From NCBI GenBank assembly GCA_034509755.1, contig CM067555.1, positions 21,526,142 through 21,590,141 on the forward strand: DNA of 64,000 bases, written 5' to 3'. Positions 31,949 through 44,651 of the stretch are shown one piece after another (position 1 is the first letter of the stretch; the number at the start of each line of letters is the position of its first letter). The DNA comes from Anisodus tanguticus. Lineage: Eukaryota > Streptophyta > Magnoliopsida > Solanales > Solanaceae. Under the pieces are notes generated by a model. The model did no database searches. It was not told the origin of the DNA and saw only the letters and a program-made list of their open reading frames with translations. Position numbers and translations under genes: made by a program.

Positions 31949-34900
31949 TCCTTCACCCTTAGGAACATTCGTCTGCGAATGTTTAGAAATATTCTAACTC
32001 CCAAGATTTCTAGAAATTTTGGCAGAGTTTCCTTTGTAAATAAGACAATCCATAACCTATCAAGCAACCCAAACATATATTCAACGCCACACAAGGCAAC
32101 ATAATATCAAAATAACATTAATTAGCCTCACACGATCACTTTTTCTCATTAAAGATTACAGGGAGTTCAATCATAACTTACCTTAATATGCTTTTGCTAA
32201 TATTTGAGTTGCATCTAATACACTTGTTCCATAATAATAGTTACATGATCCATCTTCTATAAATTGAATAAGAATAGAGGGGTTATATCGCATGAATACT
32301 AATGGGAAATCTGAATCATTCTAGTAGAGTAATTTCTTAGGTTTCATGACCTTTCTTGATAGAGTTCTTGCGGACTAAGGAATATCTCACCCTATCGTTG
32401 ATCAAATTACACTAATATTCATTGTTGATATATTCTCAACCTTCACACATTTATTTCTCTTCATTCATACCATTATCCGACGACTGTACTTTGTCTAAGC
32501 CGTTGTATTCTGACATTCGGGCTACATTCTTCTTTTCGTAGTATAATGTTCATCTTATGATAAAGTTTAGATATCTGAGTTCATAGGCATGAAGCATAAT
32601 ATAATGATTAAATGTTGTGGCACGATAATCGTCAAATTCGGTGATGTAAAATTAGTAGAGTTAATCAAATTCACTTTTCTTCTATTTCTCTTCTTACCTT
32701 CTAGATAGTGTCCTTATATGGTACATAAGTTTTAAGAAGCCTACTGGTCCAAAAACTTCCTTCGTCAAACATCATATTTCCCCCTTTTATTTGGAGTACC
32801 TCTTGAATAAACATCTCCAATTGTGATGAGGTTCTGCTTATTAGTTACTACATTTCCCAACTGAGTTTGGTATTATGATCTTGGATACATGTAGATGGAA
32901 TCTTCCTTCCTTGTTAAATTGAACTTGTTGATCTAAGCATTTCCTTATACTTATTTTCTCAAATCTAGTATCGTTACTTCTGGTTCCTTCCTTTTCTTAT
33001 GACATCGAGAAAGTTCTATTCTTTTGTCGTGTATAATTCTTTATTTGCCAATATGAAAATATATCTCTTACTAGTCATCAATCCTTATTTCAAACTTCTC
33101 CCAAACTCTATTCCTTCACCCTCAACTTGGGTCCGATAGTTTGTCTTGAAATCTTCATTCAGGACAGGACAATGGAAATTTGGAATACTCAAGGCTTCTT
33201 TTAAACCGGTCCTCTGATTAGTTGATAGTCTTTATGAGCGATCATATAATGGCTTGAGATAGTCTTCAAAATAAACCTTTTGACCAAACTTTGATTGTGT
33301 AACAAAACTTAATTGTTATCGTGCATACTGACGAATCACATTGACATTAACTTTTTCGATTACATACTGATTCTTAAAGATCCCTAGTTTGCTCAATTAT
33401 CCGCACATAATATCTCCACTTCAAAATCAATTCTTCTTCAGATGCTGATATTGATACTCTTAATCATTGGACCTTGATAGGGTTCCCGTTATTATCCTTA
33501 CTCCACCTCATGATATTTTTTAAAGAGCCTTAGATAGAATGCTTTGTCCTGACTCTTCTCAATATCCAATATAAGAAAGAATTCATTTGCATATAGATCC
33601 AAGGTGGTATCACCCGATTTTTATTACGTTTGACCACCTGTAACTTCTTTGGGGTGGTTTTTCTTTGTAACTCCCTTAGTGACTCCTATTGTTCAATGGT
33701 ACACGACCCTATGGTCCATTATTTCTTGCTCTTTACCTTTGATCTTCTTGCTTCTCATAATGTCTCGAGTTAGTATACTCATTATTCCATAATTATACAC
33801 AATATTTGTTCGATTATCCTTCTCGACTTGTATAATCACTTGATTAATTTTTATTATCCTCATTTTCCCCTTAAATACTAAAAGCAAGACGTTCTTTCAT
33901 GTCCATCGTTATTTCTTTTTTTGTCGACTTTATATCTTGAGGACCTGCCATATTTATTGGCTCCGGACTTATGATCATTCATAATTAGCATTCCATCATG
34001 CTAGTAGTGCATACTTACTTTTTATAACTCGAGATTCTTATGGTCCTTCGTTTGTTAGGTATTTCTTATGCACTTGTTCCTGAAGCAAACCTTGATGCAT
34101 TCATGTTATCTTCCGATATAATTTTGTTAGGAGTCATCCTATCTCTTTATTCACTGAAGGTTTTACTTTTGCAATGTGTTGATCCATCGGGTTTCCCTCG
34201 TACTTACCGTATTGTAGATAATGTTGTCATCTTTGTTCCTCAATTTGTCTTCCTTTGTACTGATGTCCTTAACTTTATGATCATAGCATTATTCTTCTTG
34301 TGAGGTCTCCAGTTCATTCGGTAGTCAAAGTGTTGTCATCACCTATTTGTTCACTTCTTGCTTCCTTGTTCTTATACTTAAGCTTTTCTCCTTACTACTT
34401 GTCTTAGGCTATTTTAATTTCCTCATCATATACTCACATCGAATTTCCATTCATCTTTACTGTCACTCATATGTCCGTAGATGTCTTATCGATAATATTT
34501 GACATGTTCAAATTTGAATCATGACTGGACTCAATCCTTATTGCTGATTCGGATTTCCTTCCATTAAATTGGTATTAGAATTCTTCTCTATTCGATATGA
34601 ATTCAACTAGCTTAGATATTAGCGATTAAATTGGTATTATAGATTTCTCATCTTAGTGCACTTTTGGTATCGTTGTTTTCAGACATCATAACCTAGATCT
34701 TTAGATCTGGAAGTTTAAATGAAACTCCTTTATTTATACCCTTATCCTTTACTGGTATTCTTGTTACCTGGAAAGTCTCACTCCAACTCCTTTATCGTCG
34801 TCCTTACTATTTTCGGTTTTCCCCTAATCTACTTTGGTGAGATATGTCCTTTGACTTTGTTAAGTTGTCATAATGCTTTTACTTATGTTCACCAGACATC

Positions 34901-36140
34901 CATTTACCATTATCGCCGCTTCTCGGTTAGTCATACTTTCATAACATATTATTTTCACTTACTATCGAGAATCCTACCGTCTATCCTGATGAAGAAGTAT
35001 ATTGCTTGCCTTTAATTAACAATGTTCCTTCCGTTCGATGGTCCTTTCTACATGGTTTATCCTTGTGGAGAGATTGAGATTACTAACTTATATATATCTT
35101 TTCACATCCTTTTTCTTCCTTTAACTGCCTTCTGAACAAAGTTGGGCGTAACTTATTCCTGGAAATTCATTTTCCTTATTACTCTTCCGGGGTTTCCCTA
35201 AATTCCATGGACTAGTGAATTTCTCCTTTTTAAGTCACACGTTCATTTACTCTATGTGTCTCGATATTATTTACGCTATAAGATCTAAGGGGTTAGGTAC
35301 GTATATAGTTAATAGATGATTGATTCCCGAATCATTTTGTTTAGAGCGTTGAAAATAATTACGATTTCACTTACCGTCTTCCATTCCTATCATCTATTAT
35401 GGTCTACATACACCTTGTATGACATACTTGATATATCAAAATAACTAACCGATCATAGGTATAAATACAACTATTCTTAATAAAATTATCAACATACCTG
35501 ATTGATTGCATAATTCTAAGTAACATCGGGATCGGCTAGTCTCTCGACTCAACCTCGAGCATCTACACACTCTATGAGTCCTGTTCCCACACCAGTAGCA
35601 TCCCTCAAGATCACCGGGGCATGGCCCGTAATACAATTGTTCACACTAATGGCACATCGACTGAAATCTCTTCACAACATTCTCTGGCCCTATTATCCCA
35701 AGCTCCACACCCCGAACATAGCTCGATGTTGGATAAACATGCCCCATTATGCCTTTCTTCCATATTGTTTACAGCGTGGTCTACTGCTTTCGACATCTTT
35801 GGTGTCTATTTGATTGCTATCCGAGAGCTTTGATTTGATGCCTCCCTCAATATTAATTCTTCAGCATTTGTGTCCATTCCAAACCTTTTGGTATGTCTAT
35901 TGGTCACTTACTTCTCGCCTCTACTTGTCAGGGGAGAACCTTGGTTAACTGACTTCCATGATATTAGACTTCTCAGTCTCTCAAAAGGTTTATCTTATAG
36001 GGGTATCTAAACATGACCCTGCTATGGGATGATAGTTGGGGGTGTTGTTGCATACACATGACCACTCACACCCAACCCAAATGGAAATGACCACTACGTT
36101 GATGGCCACTATATTTTATAAGCTTTCCTATAATCTGGCA
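31949..36140 (-). other. internal region of element C without recognisable pol
   Basis: I looked for RT, RNase H and integrase motifs on both strands and found none. Only short open frames occur (for example 34040-34303 plus strand, hydrophobic, and 33693-33887 minus strand), with no recognised family. The minus-strand start of this region near 31990 carries attcgcagacgaatgttcct, which resembles the tail of gypsy polyproteins before the LTR. Confidence 0.55.
35445..35636 (-). pseudogene. possible gag zinc-knuckle remnant in element C
   Basis: A 63-aa minus-strand frame contains CYWCGNRTHRVCRC at residues 13-26 (about 35559-35600), which exactly fits C-x2-C-x4-H-x4-C, the retroviral zinc knuckle. 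It lies downstream of the gag-like ORF in the same orientation, as a gag knuckle would. The rest matches nothing I recognise, so this may be chance. Confidence 0.35.
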
Positions 36141-36341
36141 CTACCATTGGAAGGGTGATCCCTCTGGAATTTCATATGGGTCCTCTTCGATAGATGAATC
36201 CTCGAACGGATCTTTCTCCATAGACTGATCTTCATCTATGGATGGGTCTTTTTTCATTGAATAATTTATATTCCTGTTTGGTGACCTTATATTCCTCGGA
36301 TTCATACTGGCGGGTGGTTGTCGGCTAGTACCTTCTCCCAC
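36141..36341 (-). CDS. short gag-like N-terminal ORF of element C
   Basis: A 66-aa frame begins MGEGTSRQPPASMNPRN and continues with repeated acidic units (KKDPSIDEDQSMEKDPFEDS, IEEDPYEIPEGSP). It starts about 225 bp downstream of the PBS, the position of gag in LTR elements. The repeated DP-x-D/E pattern could be a short acidic gag head. I cannot assign a domain, and whether it is translated is unknown. Confidence 0.4.
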   Translation of the reverse strand: MGEGTSRQPPASMNPRNIRSPNRNINYSMKKDPSIDEDQSMEKDPFEDSSIEEDPYEIPEGSPFQW

Positions 36342-36566
36342 ATTCCTAACTCATTCTTTCTTTGGATCTAAGCATTACTGAAAAGAAAGATCAAGATGAA
36401 AAGATAGGGACTTAGTGACTTATGACTTATTTTATCGCATGATCTAGATTTTCAAGAAATGTAACATCCTAAATGTTATGTAGTTTCCTGTTTATAAGTG
36501 TGGCACACAACACGCCCATAAGCAAGACTCTACTAGACATTTCTTGAAGACATCCATAGGACTAAC

Positions 36567-36580
36567 CTGCTATAATACCA
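36567..36580 (-). other. primer binding site of element C
   Basis: On the minus strand the sequence reads TGGTATTATAGCAG, close to TGGTATCAGAGC, the initiator-Met tRNA complement. It lies three bases inside the LTR end TATGACA. Confidence 0.65.
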
Positions 36581-36583
36581 CTT

Positions 36584-38971
36584 TGTCATACCATAACCTT
36601 GGGGGGTCTGGATGGGCCCTAAGGCCCGAGCGTACCGATCTTGATACTTGTGATATGTATACTAATTCAGGGGCCGATGAGGTCTCTGAAATATACTTTA
36701 ACTGAATAAGGATAAATACCTACACTCAGAATAGGCACAAACCATACATATATAAAATAAGGCCGACAAGGCCAACATGAGCATACTAAATCTACCGAAG
36801 AGGTCGACGAGGACACACATGACTATCACACATACACAACTATCTACAAGCCTCTAAGAAGTATACCGACAATAACTGGTAGGGACAAGGCCCCACCATA
36901 CCCAACTATATACATATGCATATCCATCGTACCTATCAACTTACTATATAACTCCGAAAGAATAGAGCGTGATGACCTCCAGCTGAGTCGAGTCCTACTA
37001 TGAGAAAATCATCTGCATCTCTATCTGTACCTGCGGGCATGAAACGCAGTGTCCATGGAAAGAAAGAGATATCAGTATGGAAAGATGTACTGAATATGTA
37101 AGGTAGATAACCAATGTAGATAGAGATATAATAATGACATAAGAGATAAAGGTACAAACGTCAACCTGAAACTTATAACAAGTCTATGTGGGCCTACCTG
37201 ACACAATCATGAAAATGTATGCATGTTTGTAAACATCAAGCTGATTAGTGGGTCCATAAAAAGTAATATCCAGCCTCCCTGTGGGGAAAATCATGTCATA
37301 ATACATATATATCCTACTCGACCTCGATAAAGGCTCGGTCGTACCCATCCTAAATATGGGACTCGGTAATATTAAAACTAACTACAAGTTGGGTGCACAT
37401 CTACGTGTCGTACCCGGCCGACTATAGTGCAAATCGGTATGAAAATAGCTACCTATATATAAATGCAATGCAAGATAGACTTTGAAGGGCCTTATAAAAC
37501 TAATCGGAGTGACTCGAGGTCGTTATCTTTCAATTATTGTTATGTAATAGTGTATGTATCACTAACACTGAGTCATAAGAAAATATAATATTCAAAAACT
37601 TTCAAGTTGAGAAAATTCTTCCGAAGTGGAACAACAAAAATTAAGAATTGTAACAATATGCTACGATAGTAATCAGTCTTTAAATTTACGAGTAGAATTC
37701 CTTTTGAAGGGACGTCGTTATGATTATACTTATACATCGATCATGTTAAAAGAATAAAAGAATATGCCTTAACATACATGGTCCTTGTCGCTACAATCAT
37801 TCTATAAATCCTCGCTACTCTTACGAGTGATTATCTACATCACATAACAAGTTGACATCAACATTGAATTCAAATTCCATAGAGAAACTTTACTTAGGCA
37901 TCTTATAGCAAATATTGACCATCTCGGTCCTAGGTTTCTTTACGGGGAATGCTTATGCAATTTAATTCCATGCTTTAATCAAAAATATATTTTCCATATA
38001 AACTCATTTAGATGTTCTTTGACAACTTTAAGCATTAACAACTTTTTTTGAGATTTTCTTACACAATTTTTTTTTATGTGATTCAACTTCACAATCCTTC
38101 TACCCGTATTTTCCTTAATCCATAACATACACAATCAATTTCATCATCCAATTCAACTCATTCTTAGAGTAAAACAACACAACAATTCATTTTACGAAGA
38201 TTTCACAAATTTGCGAAATTTTGATCATGAAAACATTTTCATAACTTCTTCCAAATCATAAATTAACCATAAACATAGATAGAAGATTATAGGACTTACC
38301 TTAATACTTTATAATCACCCTAAAACAGTGAGCAATCTGATGTGCAAGGGTATTTCCAAGTCCAACTTTGTATGGAGAAGAAGATTACTATGATAATCAC
38401 GGGTTTTATCACGTTACCCTTGCATAATAGGCTACGATTTTGACTTGGGGATATTGGGGTATGCTAGAAAGGGTTTAGGGAGGGTGTTAGGATTTGGTAT
38501 GGAGGAAAAATGATATGTAAATTGGGAATTCCCAATATAAACCCGTCAACAAATTTGCACCACCTTCAATTGCATGTTCACTTGATGGACCATCAAACTT
38601 TTGATTGTTCGTCAATCTTCCTATCAAACAACCAGGAAGATTGACGGTTCAGACTGAGCAACTTGATGGTACGTTAACCCTTCCGTCAATCTAGCCTTGA
38701 TGACCAATAAATTCAGACAGTTTGACGGTGGGTTCTTGCACTTTGATTGTCTGTCAAGTAATCTGACGGTCTGTCAAATCCCCCATCAAAATACGCAATT
38801 TTCCTAATTTCATCAAAAATACTTCCTTCGATCCGTTTAACTCCCAAACACTCGGGTACCTTCATAAACAAGCTATAAACCTTCGTTATCCTTCCATAAT
38901 GTCGTATTTCCTCTCGAGACTTTGATGTCCATTGATGACATAAAGAAACAAAAAATTCACGGGGTGTAAGA
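36584..38971 (-). repeat. 5' LTR of element C
   Basis: On the minus strand the LTR starts tcttacaccccgtgaa (TG lost to mutation) and ends ggttatggtatgaca. The U3 part at 38575-38800 is packed with imperfect palindromes built from TTGACGG and CCGTCAA. The end near 36600 has the gggccttagggcccatccag palindrome-like run. No gene is visible inside. Confidence 0.75.
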
Positions 38972-40754
38972 GATAATGATTGTGATTTGATTGGAATCAG
39001 AAAATTGAATAGTCAAGAAAAGTATTATTGATCGAGAATCGATAAAATAAGGTACATCTTCAGAATTACTTTGGTCATTTTAGGTTGTGGTGTTATTGTC
39101 TTGTGTATTTCAAACGAGGTGTGATTATTATGTATGCTTAAAGAAGGGAGTCCTATAGAAATGGACTAAGTGATATGATGAAGTTCAGTGGGATTTCGCG
39201 ATCAGCGACTAGTGAGAAGAAAATTTTAGATAACCTATATGTTAAGGCTTATGGAAGTGGCTTGGGTGGTGCCTTGTTGGGAAGTTTCGTAATACTCTTA
39301 TGTAGATGAGTTAGTGTGGTTTGAGGGAAATAAGTTGTGGAAATCTCTATTATGTAGAAGCTAGAGTTATATTTTTTAGATGAGATCGTATTTGTAGTAG
39401 TGCATTATGTTGTAAGTAATATTGACTAGACATGTTGGGTGAGAACTTTTGAATATTAAGGACTTGGGGGGTAGTTGTATGAGATTTAGAGCGGTAGTTG
39501 TAAGATTTGATACTTTTGGAATTGTTATGAGCATATCGAAGTGTTACAATGGGAGATTTGATGATTAATGGGATATTATATGAGGCTACAGGTTTTGCAT
39601 CAATAAGGTTTGGGGTTGTTTCAGATTTGCATATCGGGTAGAAGTTGAGAAACATGAAGATTGCAATCATAAGGTATAGTTCTTTGGTACTAAGTGGACA
39701 ACTTGGATAAGACTCAACTTTTGGAGTCAAGAGTGACAACAAGATAGATTTGGCATGAGGAAAAATTAGAATTAGCCACCACAGATGTGTGGTGTGATTT
39801 GTTTCGGAAGGTTAGAGTCAGTTCAAGCCTATTGGGAGTATTTAGGGGTTATGCATTCATTCTGGGTCAGAAATTGTTCGATTGGAGCTTGATGGACTAT
39901 ATTTTTATTTCCAAGAGAACTTATGGGTCCCAGTAAATCACTTTCACGGATTCGAAAAGTTTCAGTTCAAATTGAAGTACGACAGGTTTACCGAGCTTTA
40001 TTAGGGTTTGCGAGTGGACTGATGATATTTTACTGAGAGCAGCTACTAAGATAGATGTAATAAGTTACGTCGGTACTTGGTAATGATTCAAGGAGGTACT
40101 ATGGTCGTGAGAGGTCTATATAGTGATTAGATAGTGTCCTACAGTCTTGGCTCGATGAGGTATTCAGTGGTATGTTTCATGTATTTGATTTGAAGGTTTA
40201 GAAAGACTTAGAACTAATGAAGTCGGTTATAAGTAAGATCAGTTTGATGGAGTTACTTAGGATTGCTCGATAAAGCAAGGATTCATTTTTGACAAGAGTA
40301 AGTCATGGTTTGGGTTTTGTCTTTGTGTGTTTCTAAGAAATCATAGTATGAAGAACATCTCGAGAAGGTGAAAGAAAGGTTAACGGGATCAAAATATTTT
40401 ACTAGTTCAACATGGGATATGTTTGGGTCTTTATCTAAGGATTGTGTTGTCTTGAGGAATATTGTGGGACTTATCAATCGCGTTCATAGGTATGGCTATA
40501 TCGGATTAGAAAATTCCAAAGCAAAAGTAGTTCGTATATTTTGGGAATCGATGATGAGAGGAATTCGGGTATGGAAATATGGAAATCGGGTCTTTAGATA
40601 AGTTAGAGGGAGTTTCGACAGATAAGGAGAGAGAGTAGTGTTTTTGACGCATTTCATGCTATAGAGGATTTCATGTTGTTATATTAAAGATTATTTGATT
40701 ACGTCCTCTTTCATTATCTTTTGTCGCTCGAGGACGAGTGATTGTGGTATCTGA
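38972..40754 (+). other. internal 3' part of gypsy-like element D
   Basis: I see no recognisable protein on either strand, only short frames such as 39350-39742 minus and 40368-40601 plus. It ends with tcgctcgaggacgagtgatt, the usual end-of-polyprotein phrase before a chromovirus 3' LTR, followed directly by an LTR start. I read it as the non-coding tail of a LARD-like or deleted gypsy element. Confidence 0.5.
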
Positions 40755-43700
40755 TGTAATGACATATTCTATCGTTATGTGCATTTTGACTATTTTACCC
40801 CCGTTGACTTAATTTCTGAAGTTATCGGACGATTCTAGTAGAAGTGAGAAATTAGAACCTTAAGGAGTGAAAGTGTTGACCAATAGTTGACTTTTGTGTC
40901 ACCGGACCTTTTTCGGAATTCCGTCGATTCCGTGAGGTTCGTAGGATTGTTTATGACTTGGTTGGATAGTTGGTTCGGTTTTGAGGCCCTCGGGAGTGTT
41001 TTTGGCTATTGATTGGAAAGTTAGTTTAGGCCATGGGGGTTGACCCGAATAATTAGACTTCCGATGAAATTACGAGACCGCGAGTGAGTACGTAGCATAT
41101 TTTTACATATGTGTACATATCTGGTTTGTGCTGGAGAAATCTCGAGTGATTATCGGATTTTGGGTTGAAATTGTATAAGTATAGGAATTTCTAGATTTTG
41201 GTGTTCTCGCTGGAGCGAGCCTCAGTGCGCCCCAACGCATCGAGACCGTTGCAGCGGATGGTGATCTACTATAGTGAAAGGTTGAGATTTTTGGCAGGCT
41301 TCACGAGCACAAATGGGTTGATCGCGGACGCGGGTTCGCTGCAGCGGATGACGAGATTCTAGAATATTTTTAAGTGGGTTCAAAACCCTACACTTCCTCC
41401 ATTTCGAAAACACTCTCCAAAGCACCATTGAGGCGATTCCAAACATCTTTAAGTGATTTCTTCTTGTGGTATGCTTTCTTAACCTTGGATTACCTTCACT
41501 TGGCTTCCTTATGTTGATTTAATGATGGAATTAACCTAGAATCTAGTTGGGGGAGATGAGTTCAACCTAGTTAGGGTTTGCTTGATTTTATGCTTGAAAA
41601 TGAGAATAAATTGATGGGTTTTGTTAATTTAAGTATGAATTCCACTAATTGGTAATTGTTAAGCTTAAATCTTCCATTTATGTGATGAAATTGAGGGTTG
41701 GAAAACTAGGGTTCATACCCAAATATGGGATTTTTTTCTTGTATGATGAAATTGGCTTAGTCTTGAGTTAATTTAGCGATTGATGAGTAGTATTGAACAC
41801 CTAGAACGTTGAATTTCATATTCCACTTTCAAAATGACCATTTTACCCTTATAAACTTGTTTCCCCCTTTATTCCATAGTTGGGTTGGTTCGAAGGATAG
41901 TTTAATGTTATAGGTGTTGTTAATTTCATGCTCTGACTTGGATTTTGATAATATTAGACTTCGAATACAACCGTGATCCTCGAAAGGGAAAGGCGCAAGT
42001 ATGATTTATTGTGACTCCCGTTCGGCATTTCAGGTAGGTTATGGCTTACCTTCTAGTTAGACTTCGGTTAGTGAAGCGTATGTAGTTAGATTTTTGGAGA
42101 AAAGCATGTAAGCCTTCGGGTATGAATTTGGGATGGATTACTTAGGTTGGTTACTGTTGACTAATTATGATTTGTTGCCTCTTTGTGGTTACTGAACTTG
42201 TACGTAATGCCATGTCTCATTTGTGATGTAGTTGTATTTCACTTATCTTGGCATGTTCATGAATAGAGAAAATGAGTTAATAGGATATTGATATTGTGAT
42301 ATGTGTCCATGCGTGGCACGATTGGGATTTGATTATGATTTACACTTGAGATTGATACATGCATATCATTCATACACATTATACATGAATCATTGTTGTG
42401 AATTGTGACTTGACATTAATGATGGTAAGAGGGAAAGTGAAACACCTGAGGCTTTCTATTATAGTGTTTGCTACATGTTTATTCCATATGGCCTCTCTTG
42501 CATGTATAATTATTGTTACCGAGGTGGTCCGAATGGAAAGTATTTCGGACGGGGAATTGTATAGATTTGGGAATAAGGTCAGATTGGTAATTATTTTATG
42601 GATGTTGTTATGTTTATTCATTTCATGATTAGTGCTGAATTTGACATTCATACATGCATTCATCCTCATTTCCATGATGCATTGACATTACATGTGATTG
42701 GTGTGATGGTGATGCCGCGATACATTGATATTACTTGTGATTGGCATGATGGTGATAAGTGAGAAGGAAACAACATTTATTCTTATGACATATTGATTGC
42801 GTAGCCATTCTATGCTGAGTGATACATAATGACTAGCGGTGTGGTGGGTGGAAGAGTCACTCTAGGCTGTGTGATACGGAGTGATTGGTACATGGACTTC
42901 ACGGGTCCCCCATGGGTCATGACTGCTGGGACGATGATATATTCCGCTCGGAACATGTATGTATGACAAGAGAAAGTTGGCCAGTGCATTGCATTGCATT
43001 ATAGATACATTCACATTTCGTCCACTCGTATCTCTGATTCTGGTTGTTGTTTTCATGGTATTACGTGATGCGGTTCAACTTTGATTCCTTAATTGTTAAT
43101 TCATGATGGTGGTTGCTTGTTAATCTCTTACTTAGGCTTGATGGATTCGAGGACTAGAGATTTCGCCTAAGCTATGACTGTAGACTACTGAGACCTAGTA
43201 TAATTCACCCTATTGTAAATCTTACGTGGGTGTGCTTAGTGATTACCTCATTTTCGTATTCCTTGGATTCTGTCTCGGATACTTGATACTTGGTGGTTAC
43301 TTTTAGACTGTGCTAGGATTTGTACCTGATTGCGAGCATGTATATTCTTCAGTTTCTTATTTTATATATGTTAGCTAACTGTTGTCGGCCTATGATACCT
43401 ACCAAGTACATAGTGTTTGTACTGATACTACTCTTGCTACACCCTTTTCGGGGGTGTATAGTTGCTGCAAGAATTTTAGCGAGGTTCGATTAGCCTTCAA
43501 GGATCTCATGGATTTCATCTAGATTTCACTCTGTTTAATTCTCTTTCTAAACATAAGTGTATTCATGTTGTAGTTGTAACTTTCATTCAAGTTGTATATT
43601 TAGAAGCTCTTGTATTATTCAAACTAGATCCCTTAGGATAGTTGTTGTGTTCCGCATTTTTACATATCTATGTTTTTGGACTTCTACTGTTTTTCTTATG

Positions 43701-43796
43701 CATTTATGTTTTTGGGTGAATTTGTAAGGGATGGGTTGACTTACCGAGGTGGAGAATGGTAGGTGCCCGCACGACTTAGTAATTTGGATCGTGACA
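40755..43796 (+). repeat. 3' LTR of element D
   Basis: A 3,042-bp LTR begins TGTAATGACATATT and ends GGATCGTGACA. It follows the same plan as LTR A, with an early ttgactattttaccc phrase, a palindromic GC-rich block at 41205-41345 (ctcgctggagcgag) and a GTGACA end, but is a different family. The right flank is LINE coding sequence cut in mid-frame, so the border is firm. The left flank is internal element sequence, so it is a 3' LTR rather than a solo LTR. Confidence 0.78.
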
Positions 43797-44300
43797 ACCT
43801 TAGTCATTTTAAAAGTTGGTTCACCTCCCTCTAACATCTTTATCATATTCTCCCATCTATTAGGCACTTGTTTGAGGGAGGGATTTCTGAATAGTACCAA
43901 CCTCTTAATAGTTGCATAAACCAGATAAATCACTCTTCCCGTTGATCTCTTCCCTCCATGTTTTAGTGTGTTTCTCCTCTTTCATAATTCCCATATGATG
44001 ATAGTAGGAAATGTTTGAAAAATCTTCTTTAATCTTCCTGTGATTGGAGCCTGCCACCACTTTATATCCTTTATTGCAATGATAGTCCTTCCATATGAAT
44101 ACTGCAAAAGAAAAAAAATAGGACCAAATCATGTTAGGTAAAAAGGATGTAGAGAAAAAAGGATGTTAGGTAAAAAGGATGTGGCAAGCAAGTGTTGTGT
44201 GATCTCCTCCATTGAATTTGAGCAACACCAACACTTGAATGTCATGTTATAGTGTATTTTCTTCAATACATCGTCCACTGAAATTTTGTACCAACTGCAA
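43797..44300 (-). pseudogene. LINE (non-LTR retrotransposon) ORF2 fragment
   Basis: On the minus strand a zinc-binding RVT segment (CWCCSNSMEEITQHLLATSF) is followed by ITGRLKKIFQTFPTIIIWEL, WKRRNTLKHGGKRSTGRVIY and VPNRWENMIKMLEGGEP, the part of plant L1-type ORF2 between the zinc-binding domain and RNase H. The frame ends at KMTKVV exactly where the LTR of element D begins, so D inserted into this LINE. A 23-base aggatgttaggtaaaaagg-containing direct duplication at about 44132-44183 breaks the frame. Confidence 0.75.
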
Positions 44301-44643
44301 CATAATTTTTTATCTCCTTTTTATTACTTTTAAATTTGTAAATTTATATTCATCCAAACCAAAAAATCATATATATTGACTTATGTGGTAGTTTTAGGAC
44401 AAAATTAGTGAGATTAGTTAATAATTAATTATTATTTTAAATTTAAATTTGGAAATAAATTATAAATATATTTATTTAGAATCAGTTAAAAATTCTTCAT
44501 CACTTCTAAAAGGAGAAAAAATAAAAAGAGGAAAAAACAAAATATGAAAAAAGAATAAACTAACCTACACGTCCCTTACCCCTGTTACCCACGAACTTAC
44601 AAACACGCGCAATTATGTTCCAACTTAGATTCAAATTCTAATT
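44301..44643. other. AT-rich spacer
   Basis: Low-complexity AT-rich DNA with a purine-rich run near 44510-44560. I see no gene or repeat of note. Confidence 0.5.
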
Positions 44644-44651
44644 GTAGCAAA

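Larger units (their letters stand above)
31804..38971 (-). mobile_element. minus-strand gypsy-like element C lacking pol (LARD-like)
   Basis: On the minus strand a 2.39-kb LTR (36584-38971) is followed by a PBS-like site, a short gag-like ORF, a long stretch without pol, and a purine tract plus LTR start ending at 31948. The left LTR is only 145 bp because it is cut off at the junction with element A's integrase. Paired LTR pieces, PBS and purine tract with no pol suggest a non-autonomous LTR element. Confidence 0.75.

Noticed and set aside
35574..35833. Overlapping plus-strand frames of 79 and 70 aa in element C
   Set aside because: Neither resembles a known protein, and the element's cis signals point to the minus strand.
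40368..40601. 77-aa frame as a possible small gene
   Set aside because: It lies in the decayed internal part of element D, with no relative or codon pattern to support it.
40755..43796. LTR D as the 3' LTR of chromovirus A
   Set aside because: Its sequence differs from LTR A beyond general LTR architecture; the pair cannot be aligned by eye apart from short phrases.
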